Shown here piece after piece: positions 1-5,072 of a DNA stretch of 5,072 bases (the stretch's first letter is position 1; each line of letters begins with the position of its first letter). The notes below the pieces were generated by a model. The model saw only the letters and a program-made list of their open reading frames with translations. It searched no databases and was not told the origin of the DNA. A program made the translations under genes and the position numbers. The stretch lies in the NCBI GenBank assembly GCA_030018645.1, contig JASEHX010000094.1:1-5072 (forward strand), given 5' to 3'. Origin of the DNA: Candidatus Margulisiibacteriota bacterium (GTDB lineage Bacteria > Margulisbacteria > WOR-1 > O2-12-FULL-45-9).

Positions 1-140
1 TAATGTGAGATAAAAGCAGGGATTAGAGGACTATTTAATCTGGGAAGGGACAATGACTGGTAGCCGAAGGGGGAAAAGGGGAATGTCTAATTGGCATATC
101 TATCTATCGAAATACTTGAAGAATATTTCATGCAATTACC

Positions 141-173
141 CTTTACGCATCCCTTGACGCATACTTGACGCTT
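141..173 (+). repeat. Three tandem 10-bp repeats in the fic promoter
   Basis: Three direct copies of CTTKACGCWT lie at 141-150 (CTTTACGCAT), 153-162 (CTTGACGCAT) and 164-173 (CTTGACGCTT). They start 12 and 11 bases apart, close to one DNA helical turn, so a bound protein would see them on the same face. The middle copy contains the -35 hexamer of the fic promoter and the third fills its spacer. A protein bound here would be expected to block RNA polymerase, so an operator is the natural reading. The Fic protein downstream has its own winged helix and is the obvious candidate ligand, but that link is inference. Confidence 0.6.
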
Positions 174-182
174 TGTTATAAT
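154..182 (+). promoter_or_regulatory. Sigma70-type promoter of the fic gene
   Basis: The -35 hexamer TTGACG (154-159) and a perfect -10 TATAAT (177-182) are separated by exactly 17 bases. A TG at 174-175, one base before the -10 box, adds an extended -10 element. Transcription would start near 189-190, only about 3-4 bases before the ATG at 193. No Shine-Dalgarno sequence fits in that leader, so the message is predicted to be effectively leaderless. A second TTGACG at 165-170 is too close to the -10 box (6 bases) to serve as its -35 and is explained by the repeat array. Confidence 0.8.
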
Positions 183-192
183 ACAATACATA

Positions 193-1206
193 ATGTATAA
201 GCCCAGCTACCGGATAACTCCCTATTTGCTTTCTTTAATTGATGAAGCCAGTCAGCTGAAAAGCTGGATTGAATCAGCCACAATTAATGTTCCTTGGCTG
301 CCAGTTCTGCAAAAGCAAGCAAAAACCAGAAATACGCATTCATCTACTTTTATTGAAGGTAACCCATTGAATTTGCCTCAAGTCGAGGCGATTGCTCGGG
401 GAGAAAAGATCGGCGGCCCCGAGGTGTACGAAAAGGAGGTCCGTAATTACTTAAAAGCTATGCTATTTGCTGAAAAGTATTCAAACCATGTTATAGCTGA
501 TAATTTCATCCTAAAATTACATAATATGTTATTAAAAGAGATTTTTTCTGCCAATAAGCGCGGTAAATATAGAGATAAACAAAATTATATCATCAATGAA
601 AGAGGCATCAAGATATTTACCCCTCCTCCACCAAATGAGGTTAAGTTGCTCATGCATGATTTGATCGAATGGTTCAATGATAAACAAATCCAAAAGCTCC
701 ATAGCATTTTGGTTTGTGCCATTTTTCATCATCGTCTAGTATCTATCCACCCCTTTTTGGATGGCAATGGCCGCATGGCGCGCTTAATTGGCACTTGGAT
801 CTTATATCAAAGGGATTATGATCTTCGCCATATCTTCAGCTTGGATGAATATTTTGCTAATGACCGCCGGCGCTATTACATGAAAATCGAGCAAGCAAGA
901 GAATTAGACAATGATTTGACCCTCTGGATAGAATATGTGGCAGAAGGGATTGTTGATACCTTGAAAAAGGTCAAAAAGCGGATCGAAGGATTACAGGTTA
1001 CTGCAAAATATAAGATTGCCTTAACGGCTCGACAGGAAGATATTTTACGTACTTTACGCGATAAACCTCCAATTGGGGTAGCTGAATTTAGAAAAACGCT
1101 CAAAGTATCTCGCGCCAGGATTAATCAAATCCTTTCACCATTAGTCGAAAGCGGTTTAATTGTTAAAGAAGGTCAGAGCCGAGCGACTAGATACCGGTTG
1201 ATATGA
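193..1206 (+). CDS. Fic family protein (probable AMP-transferase) with C-terminal winged helix
   Basis: A complete 337-residue protein. The core Fic motif HPFLDGNGR runs from His186 to Arg194 and is followed by Arg197. The catalytic His, the Asp and Gly/Asn residues of the anion hole and both arginines are present, so it should bind ATP and transfer AMP (or another phosphate-linked group) to a hydroxyl side chain of a target protein. An N-terminal helix carries the inhibitory signature S-x3-E-G (Ser51, Glu55, Gly56), which in this class (inhibitory helix before the Fic fold in the same chain) blocks ATP gamma-phosphate binding until relieved. A flap segment (about 131-147) precedes the motif, and residues about 276-337 form a winged helix-turn-helix, as in the Shewanella SoFic type. 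The ATG at 193 is chosen because the promoter leaves no room for an earlier start. No antitoxin-like partner gene is adjacent. The target is unknown, and the winged helix could allow DNA binding or autoregulation (inference). Confidence 0.93.
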   Translation: MYKPSYRITPYLLSLIDEASQLKSWIESATINVPWLPVLQKQAKTRNTHSSTFIEGNPLNLPQVEAIARGEKIGGPEVYEKEVRNYLKAMLFAEKYSNHVIADNFILKLHNMLLKEIFSANKRGKYRDKQNYIINERGIKIFTPPPPNEVKLLMHDLIEWFNDKQIQKLHSILVCAIFHHRLVSIHPFLDGNGRMARLIGTWILYQRDYDLRHIFSLDEYFANDRRRYYMKIEQARELDNDLTLWIEYVAEGIVDTLKKVKKRIEGLQVTAKYKIALTARQEDILRTLRDKPPIGVAEFRKTLKVSRARINQILSPLVESGLIVKEGQSRATRYRLI

Positions 1207-1790
1207 TGTTTTAGCTGAATGGTACACGGCAATGTCAGCATCAGAGATTCTCTTTTCTTTCTGCCTATGTCTTAGCCTTTTTAATATTTCTTTTTCTGAT
1301 GCTTTTAGTTCGATAAAGATCAAGCTGGCCTTTGTTTTTTTAACCAAAGACTTTAATGGCTGTCTTAGTCTTCTTGTGGCAAAGGAAGCATCGAGAATTA
1401 CACTCTTCCCTTTAACTAAATATTTTCCGAGTGGAGGTCGCCATGTAAATCACGAATTTTACCCGCCTTCATCCTTTTTTGGAATAATTTATGATTCTGT
1501 TGAATAAATCCCAAAAGATGGGTTTCAATCTTGTTGTAATCATCACCCAAAACAATTTTCTTGCCAATTTTTTTGATCCCATTTAGATTTAACATTATTA
1601 TTTTTTTGCGATAAGTTGATGCCCCAGTTGAATAATCAACAAAATCTAATTTGATATTTTTTTTGATCTTGTAAGCGTATTTTGGGCCGATAAGAACATA
1701 ATCAATATGGGTTTCGACTAATTTTGTTCCCGGTTTAAGTAAACCATTTAGAAAAGCCGGCAAAAACTTATTTTTAGCCATTGCAGACAT
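1195..1790 (-). pseudogene. Remnant of a bifunctional aminoglycoside-phosphotransferase-like / AAA-kinase gene
   Basis: Two separated ends of one known family (COG2187 fused to COG0645, normally about 500 residues) survive in this order. The N-terminal part reads from 1790 (or the Met at 1781): ETHIDYVLIGPKYAYKIKK and LDFVDYST are typical of its opening, then after LNLN it jumps to the end of the phosphotransferase lobe, GKIRDLHGDLHSENI, with the catalytic H-x-D-x4-N pattern. That frame stops at 1416-1418. In another frame the C-terminal kinase half continues: VILDASF at 1401-1381, then IFIELKASEKEILKRLRHRQ, SDADIAVY and SYQPVS down to about 1195. Missing are roughly the middle of the phosphotransferase lobe, its last part, the Walker A loop of the kinase and the final segment after SYQPVS, where the sequence runs into the 3' end of the convergent fic gene. 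With two internal deletions, a frame change and no ATP loop, it cannot be a working enzyme. The original substrate is unknown. Confidence 0.8.
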
Positions 1791-1819
1791 ATTCTACACA
1801 CTTTAAGTTCTAGTTACAA
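1791..1819 (-). promoter_or_regulatory. Surviving promoter of the kinase-like pseudogene
   Basis: On the minus strand TTGTAA (1819-1814) and TAGAAT (1796-1791) are separated by 17 bases and match 4 of 6 and 5 of 6 consensus positions. The -10 box touches the first ATG (1790), so transcription would begin inside that reading frame, near 1784. The in-frame ATG at 1781 would then be the real start, two or three bases into the message, and leaderless like the other first genes here. It is thus likely that the broken gene is still transcribed. Confidence 0.5.
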
Positions 1820-1873
1820 AAGATAGTTAATAAATAACAAGTTCCAAGCATCAACAAGAAAAAGAGAGATTGA

Positions 1874-2605
1874 CTAGTTACAGACCCCATAAAGGATCTC
1901 ATAGCTAACTTCAATCCCACTATCAGAAACAGGGAACATAGACAACAGCTTGTTCTTCGTTAATAGACCATTATTCTTGCTAGAAGCAGGATAGCGGGCT
2001 CCGATTTCTTTTAGATATTTAAATAGCTCAAAGATGTTCGCATATTTATGGATTACAACTTCAGATTGCAGATTAACTGCCTTAAAACATTGCTGCAAAG
2101 TCTGCTCTAAATCGCTTTGAGCAGGAAAGGTATTTACCGACAAGCCGGCCCGTCTCCCTTCTTGCAGTGTCCTTGGCCCAAAGGTAGCAAATATAAATTT
2201 ACCGCCTGGCTTCAACACTCGTACTGCCTCTTTAATGCCAGCCCTATAATCCATCCATTGCAAGGCCGCACTTGAAACCACCAAATCAAATTTGGCAGGT
2301 TCAAAAGGCAGCTTTTCCCCATCTTCAACTGCGAACTTGACGTTGGGCTTGATGATTTTTAAATTAGCGCATTTAATCATCCCGGGAGCAAAATCAATTC
2401 CGACAATTTGGCTGGAAGGATATTTGTCAGCTAACAGCTTAACTAGCGCTCCCGTTCCACAACCCACGTCTAGGATGGTCTGATATTCATGATCAACTAA
2501 TGAGAACACTTTTTCCAGCATTTGCCGCTGTATATTGGCAGATTGATCGTAATTAGCGGCGCTTTTTGAAAAGTTTTCTTTGATAATATTTTTATTTAAC
2601 GGCAT
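1874..2605 (-). CDS. bioC: Malonyl-ACP O-methyltransferase BioC
   Basis: A complete 243-residue class I SAM-dependent methyltransferase, close to the 251 residues of E. coli BioC. It methylates the free carboxyl of malonyl-ACP (or the CoA ester) in the cytoplasm so that fatty acid synthase can elongate it to pimeloyl-ACP methyl ester. The N-terminal helix has the BioC-like F-x-x-x-A-x-x-Y-D pattern (12-20) followed by Ala23 and Gln26. Motif I ILDVGCGTG (44-52) binds SAM, and Asp71 in VGIDFAPGM should hold the ribose. The FDLVVSSAALQWM strand (106-118) contains the LQW typical of BioC, then LKPGG (131-135) and TFGPRTLQE (141-149), another BioC hallmark. The ATG follows the stop of the upstream bioH-like gene with no gap (TAAATG), so the two are probably translationally coupled. 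A short GGGA lies 3 bases before the start and an AAGGA 13 bases before it. Generic methyltransferases share motif I, but the LQW and TFGP segments and the neighbours make BioC secure. Confidence 0.93.
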   Translation of the reverse strand: MPLNKNIIKENFSKSAANYDQSANIQRQMLEKVFSLVDHEYQTILDVGCGTGALVKLLADKYPSSQIVGIDFAPGMIKCANLKIIKPNVKFAVEDGEKLPFEPAKFDLVVSSAALQWMDYRAGIKEAVRVLKPGGKFIFATFGPRTLQEGRRAGLSVNTFPAQSDLEQTLQQCFKAVNLQSEVVIHKYANIFELFKYLKEIGARYPASSKNNGLLTKNKLLSMFPVSDSGIEVSYEILYGVCN

Positions 2606-3250
2606 TTATCCCACAAAATCCTTTAAGCAAGCATTAAACTTATCCGGTTGTTCTAAAAACGGGGCATGCCCTACTCCACCAAATATTTCCAATTTTGATC
2701 CCGGGATACTTTGCTGTAAATAGCGCGCTGATTTAACTGTTACAATCGGATCTTTATCTCCTTGGATAATTAAAGTCGGCACATTAACCCTTGGAAGAAA
2801 CTCTCGCTTATCTTCCAACCGCAATTTCTCAAACCAGCGCAACAAGTCCTTTTTCTCCGGCGGCGGAAGCGCATCAATTATCCGCTGCTGGTCTTTATCC
2901 GGAAAGATCAAATTATAAAAATAATGCATTCCCAATTTATAATCAATTAAAAAGCGCCTTTCTAATTTCTGCAGCAATGCCAGGGGTTGGCCATAAGGAT
3001 AATCATTACCCTGCACATATTTGGCAAAGGCAGAAACCAATATTAAGCCAGAAACTTTTTGCCGGAGTTCAAATAAAAGCTCAATCGCCTTCCATCCCCC
3101 CATCGACCAGCCGATAATGTACAGCTCGTCGTTGGGTTTAATCTGTTCTTGGTCTAATATTACCCGATAATCTTTTAAAAATACCTCAATTTGTTTCTGC
3201 CAAATGGATGGCCCAGTAGCAAAACCGTGGATGAAATAGAGGGTTTTCAT
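2606..3250 (-). CDS. bioH: BioH-like alpha/beta hydrolase, probable pimeloyl-ACP methyl ester esterase
   Basis: A 214-residue alpha/beta hydrolase. In the biotin pathway this enzyme cleaves the methyl ester of pimeloyl-ACP, ending chain growth before BioF. The oxyanion segment HGFATG begins at His8. The nucleophile elbow GWSMGG gives Ser49, QGDKDPIV gives the acid Asp167, and GVGHAPFLEQP gives His195, a complete triad; GWS-GG and GHAPF are as in E. coli BioH. It is shorter than E. coli BioH (256): only about 40 residues separate HGF from the catalytic Ser, so the strand-helix unit usually found there is largely missing, a shape more like BioG. I start at the ATG at 3250 rather than the in-frame ATG at 3292, because a -10 box lies 9 bases before it, the fold begins at once (MKTLYFIHGF), and the extra 14 residues are low-complexity and lie in promoter DNA. 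It heads an operon with bioC, which begins at the base after its stop. The role comes mainly from context; the triad only proves a hydrolase. Confidence 0.85.
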   Translation of the reverse strand: MKTLYFIHGFATGPSIWQKQIEVFLKDYRVILDQEQIKPNDELYIIGWSMGGWKAIELLFELRQKVSGLILVSAFAKYVQGNDYPYGQPLALLQKLERRFLIDYKLGMHYFYNLIFPDKDQQRIIDALPPPEKKDLLRWFEKLRLEDKREFLPRVNVPTLIIQGDKDPIVTVKSARYLQQSIPGSKLEIFGGVGHAPFLEQPDKFNACLKDFVG

Positions 3251-3259
3251 AATATTACT

Positions 3260-3265
3260 ATTATA
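3260..3265 (-). promoter_or_regulatory. -10 box of the bioH-bioC operon
   Basis: The minus strand reads TATAAT here, a perfect -10 hexamer preceded directly by TG. Nine bases separate it from the ATG at 3250, so the transcript would start about two or three bases before the codon and lack a Shine-Dalgarno site. No good -35 hexamer is seen 16-18 bases upstream (the sequence there is AAGGCAAA), which suggests either a weak promoter or one helped by an activator. Confidence 0.6.
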
Positions 3266-3292
3266 CAGAATATTTGTCTTCTTTGCCTTCAC

Positions 3293-3308
3293 GGGCCTCC
3301 ATGGGCCC
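3293..3308. promoter_or_regulatory. Candidate operator between the divergent bio operons
   Basis: GGGCCTCCATGGGCCC contains the inverted repeat GGGCC (3293-3297) / GGCCC (3304-3308) around a 6-base centre, with the smaller palindrome CCATGG (3299-3304) inside it. It is conspicuously G+C-rich among AT-rich promoter DNA. It sits just upstream of the -35 position of the bioH promoter and covers or adjoins the -35 region of the bioB promoter, so one bound protein could control both. It does not resemble the operators I know for BirA (TTGTAAACC half-sites) or BioR (TTATMKATAA). The function is inferred from position and symmetry alone. Confidence 0.4.
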
Positions 3309-3323
3309 TTTCCTGTCCCAATA

Positions 3324-3332
3324 TGCTATAAT
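3324..3332 (+). promoter_or_regulatory. Extended -10 promoter of the bioB-bioF operon
   Basis: TGCTATAAT is an extended -10 element: TG (3324-3325), one base, then a perfect TATAAT (3327-3332). The expected transcription start, seven bases downstream, is base 3339, the G of the GTG start codon of bioB, so the message would begin at the start codon. No recognisable -35 hexamer stands 16-18 bases upstream, which is usual for extended -10 promoters. The G+C-rich inverted repeat ends 18 bases before the TATAAT. Confidence 0.65.
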
Positions 3333-3338
3333 TTTTTG

Positions 3339-4319
3339 GTGGACCACATAATATTAGCTAAAGAAGTGATTAACGGGAAAGCCTTGTCATTTGGGGAAGC
3401 CAGCAATTTAATTAATACGGATAATGAGCATACTTTTGAGTTTTTAGCCGCAGCGAATAGAATCAAACAACACTATAAAGCCAATAAAGTAAAACTCTGC
3501 GCAATAATCAATGCCAAGTCTGGCAAATGCTCCGAAAATTGTTGTTTTTGTGCCCAATCTGCCCAGCACAAAATCAATGTTGAATGTTATCCTCTCATGA
3601 CTAGTGAAGCAATGACTACCGCGGCAAAAGAGGCTGAAAAGAAGATGCAAGCTACTTGCTTCAGTATTGTAACCTCAGGGAAAGCCACAACGACCAAAAA
3701 CGAAATGGATGCGATTTCGACTGCCGTTATAAACATCAAGAACGGCACCCAAATGAACCGCTGTGTGTCAATCGGTACCTTAAGTCCGGTTGAAATCAAA
3801 CAATTGAAAGAAGCAGGTTTAACTCGTCTGCACCACAACCTCGAAACCGCCGAAAGCTTTTTTGACCAGGTCTGTACCACCCATACTTATGCCGAACGGC
3901 TGGAGACGATTAAAGCCGCCAAACAGGCAGGTATCGAGGTATGCTCGGGCGGAATATTTGGCTTGGGAGAAAGCTTGGACCAAAGGATAGAATTGGCATT
4001 TACTTTAAGAGAACTTGGTGTCGTTTCGGTTCCCATCAATATATTGAATCCTATTCCCGGTACTCCTGCCGCCAAAAATTATAAACCAGTCCCACCCCTC
4101 GCAGTTTTACGGCTAATCGCCACCTATCGATTTATCTTACCAAGCGTTGACATTGGAGTCTTTGGTGGAAGAGAAAAAGCTTTGGGAAGTCTTCAACCTT
4201 TAATGTTTCTGGCTGGCGCAAACGTCACTCTCATCGGCGATTATTTAACCACCAAAGGACAAGCACCGGTCAATGATTTGCAGATGATTGAAGAGTTGGG
4301 ACTGGAGATTGCTCACTAG
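3339..4319 (+). CDS. bioB: Biotin synthase BioB (radical SAM)
   Basis: A 326-residue protein from GTG 3339; TTG at 3336 is the alternative but would lie before the predicted transcript start. BioB inserts sulfur into dethiobiotin to form biotin. The radical-SAM motif C-x3-C-x2-C is Cys64, Cys68 and Cys71 in KCSENCCFCAQS. Other family blocks follow: FSIVTSG, NRCVSIGTLS (Cys142), HHNLET, VCTTHTY (Cys179), EVCSGGIFGLGE (Cys202), PINILNPIPGTP, GGRE and FLAGAN. The auxiliary cluster site differs from E. coli: the position of Cys97 is Ser109 (with Cys107 two residues earlier) and that of the Arg260 ligand is Gly273 (IGVFGGRE), while the Cys128 and Cys188 equivalents, Cys142 and Cys202, remain. This fits the type proposed to use a different, 4Fe-5S auxiliary cluster in anaerobes, though I have only hand-aligned it. 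The stop TAG shares its last base with the bioF start. Confidence 0.95.
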   Translation: MDHIILAKEVINGKALSFGEASNLINTDNEHTFEFLAAANRIKQHYKANKVKLCAIINAKSGKCSENCCFCAQSAQHKINVECYPLMTSEAMTTAAKEAEKKMQATCFSIVTSGKATTTKNEMDAISTAVINIKNGTQMNRCVSIGTLSPVEIKQLKEAGLTRLHHNLETAESFFDQVCTTHTYAERLETIKAAKQAGIEVCSGGIFGLGESLDQRIELAFTLRELGVVSVPINILNPIPGTPAAKNYKPVPPLAVLRLIATYRFILPSVDIGVFGGREKALGSLQPLMFLAGANVTLIGDYLTTKGQAPVNDLQMIEELGLEIAH

Positions 4320-5072
4320 TGCTCGAATTTATCAGTGAAGCACTAAATCAGTTAAAAGCTGACGGTCTTTATCGCTCGCTCAAAACGATTGAAAAGATCG
4401 AAGGGTCGAAGATTATTATCGATGGTAAAGAGCTTATCAATTTCTGCTCCAATGATTATCTCGGCCTCTCCCAACATCCTAAAGTTAGAGAGAGAGCTAT
4501 TGCAGCCATTAATGAATTTGGCACAGGCTCGCGTGCTTCACGTCTAATTTGCGGGAATACTGTTTTGCATGAACAACTCGAAAGCAAGATTACCCAGTTT
4601 AAAAGCCGGGAAGCAGCAATCGTCTTTCCAACCGGTTACATGGCCAATGTGGGAGCGATTACAGCTTTGACCGATGAAAATGACACAATTATTATTGATC
4701 GCTTAAACCACGCTTCGATTATCGATGCGTGCCATTTGTCCAAAGCTAAACTGCAGGTTTATGCACATTGTGATCTCGACGCATTAGAAAAAGTCTTGCA
4801 ACGCTCAACAAAATTTAAGAAGCGCCTAATCATCACCGACTCACTTTTTAGCATGGATGGTGATATCGCCCCTTTACCAGAAATTGTTGAACTGGCAAAA
4901 GAATTTGATGCAATTACGATGATCGACGAGGCACACGCCACTGGGGTAGTTGGTTATCGTGGTAGAGGAGCTGAAGAATTATTAGAAATAAAAGGGCAAA
5001 TTGATATTATTATGGGTACTTTATCCAAGGCAATTGGAAGTTTGGGGGGATTTGTGACTGGCAGTCAACCTT
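4319..5072 (+). CDS. bioF: 8-amino-7-oxononanoate synthase BioF, cut by the window end
   Basis: The first 251 codons of a PLP-dependent alpha-oxoamine synthase that normally has about 385 residues. It joins pimeloyl-ACP or pimeloyl-CoA to L-alanine, releasing CO2, to give KAPA. FCSNDYLGLS and GTGSRASRLICGN are family blocks near the N-terminus. His131 (NHAS) should stack on PLP, DEAHATG (Asp203, His206) binds the ring, and Lys237 in TLSKAIGSLGG forms the Schiff base; these fall within a few residues of the E. coli positions. Translation starts at GTG 4319-4321, overlapping the bioB stop (TAGTG), with a GGAG at 4304-4307, so it is coupled to bioB, unlike the leaderless first genes. The related 2-amino-3-ketobutyrate CoA ligase has the same motifs, but the adjoining bioB, bioC and bioH-like genes favour BioF. 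No frameshift is seen in the visible part. Confidence 0.94.
   Translation, partial: MLEFISEALNQLKADGLYRSLKTIEKIEGSKIIIDGKELINFCSNDYLGLSQHPKVRERAIAAINEFGTGSRASRLICGNTVLHEQLESKITQFKSREAAIVFPTGYMANVGAITALTDENDTIIIDRLNHASIIDACHLSKAKLQVYAHCDLDALEKVLQRSTKFKKRLIITDSLFSMDGDIAPLPEIVELAKEFDAITMIDEAHATGVVGYRGRGAEELLEIKGQIDIIMGTLSKAIGSLGGFVTGSQP

Noticed and set aside
21..40. GATTA ... TAATC inverted repeat upstream of fic
   Set aside because: Five AT-rich base pairs with a 10-base loop are expected by chance, and no T run or promoter element is linked to it.
53..157. A 34-codon plus-strand frame containing WHIYLSKYLKN, faintly like the start of a GIY-YIG nuclease
   Set aside because: It is very short, has no YIG or later motif, and ends in the promoter repeats of fic. 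The resemblance is too slight.
1243..1260. AGAG-ATT-CTCT followed by a T-rich run, as a terminator for fic
   Set aside because: The stem is only four base pairs, and the bases are explained as codons of the kinase-like remnant on the other strand. A longer-loop pairing GCTGA/TCAGC (1214-1239) is equally weak.
1156..1347. A 63-residue minus-strand reading frame as a separate small gene
   Set aside because: Its frame stays open upstream of the ATG and reads VILDASFATRRLRQPLKS before it, matching the kinase half of the neighbouring remnant. The ATG is internal and the tail runs through fic.
1232..1507. A 91-residue plus-strand reading frame
   Set aside because: It is antisense to the kinase-like remnant, whose minus-strand translation shows clear family motifs; this frame shows none.
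2791..3117. A 108-residue plus-strand frame opposite the BioH-like gene, and the similar frames opposite bioC and bioB
   Set aside because: They lie wholly antisense to genes with complete catalytic motifs and show no domain of their own.
3251..3292. An N-terminal extension of the BioH-like protein starting at the ATG at 3292
   Set aside because: It would place the TATAAT of the operon inside the coding region, adds 14 residues with no family similarity, and the hydrolase fold begins right at the ATG at 3250.
3336..3338. TTG as the start codon of bioB
   Set aside because: It lies only three bases after the -10 box, before the predicted transcript start. The adjacent GTG at 3339 fits better, although only one residue is at stake.

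Overview
The window comes from a bacterium with moderately AT-rich DNA (roughly 40% G+C by eye) that uses the standard bacterial code: TAA, TAG and TGA all act as stops at the ends of intact genes. The content is a biotin-synthesis locus next to a Fic-family gene and a decaying kinase-like gene. Nothing fixes the taxon. The biotin synthase looks like the form found in anaerobes, and compact, apparently leaderless transcripts recur, so an uncultured anaerobic lineage is a reasonable guess but only a guess.

Layout. Bases 1-140 hold no gene I can support. Bases 141-182 carry three near-identical 10-bp repeats built into a strong promoter for a complete Fic protein (193-1206, +), which has an N-terminal auto-inhibitory helix, an intact Fic motif and a C-terminal winged helix. 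Converging on it from the minus strand (about 1195-1790) is the wreck of a bifunctional aminoglycoside-phosphotransferase-like/AAA-kinase gene: two recognisable ends, at least two internal deletions, a frame change and a lost C-terminus. Its promoter still looks intact.

Bases 1874-3250 (minus) hold bioH-like and bioC, which abut exactly (TAAATG). From 3339 on the plus strand run bioB and bioF, overlapping by one base (TAGTG); bioF is cut by the window end. The two biotin operons diverge from an 88-base intergenic region with back-to-back -10 boxes and a G+C-rich inverted repeat between them, a good candidate for a shared control site.

How the genes work together. BioC methylates malonyl-ACP so that fatty acid synthesis can build a disguised pimelate chain. 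The BioH-like esterase removes the methyl group to give pimeloyl-ACP. BioF condenses this with alanine to give 8-amino-7-oxononanoate (KAPA). BioB performs the final sulfur insertion into dethiobiotin. BioA and BioD are not seen and would be expected downstream of bioF or elsewhere.

Points worth a second look: (1) all four first genes of transcription units have a -10 box 6-10 bases before the start codon and no Shine-Dalgarno, implying leaderless mRNAs; (2) BioB has lost two of the four ligands of the classical [2Fe-2S] cluster and carries other cysteines, as expected for the anaerobic type; (3) the repeat array in the fic promoter and the palindrome in the bio promoter region; (4) the multiply deleted kinase-like gene; (5) an unusually short BioH-like esterase.
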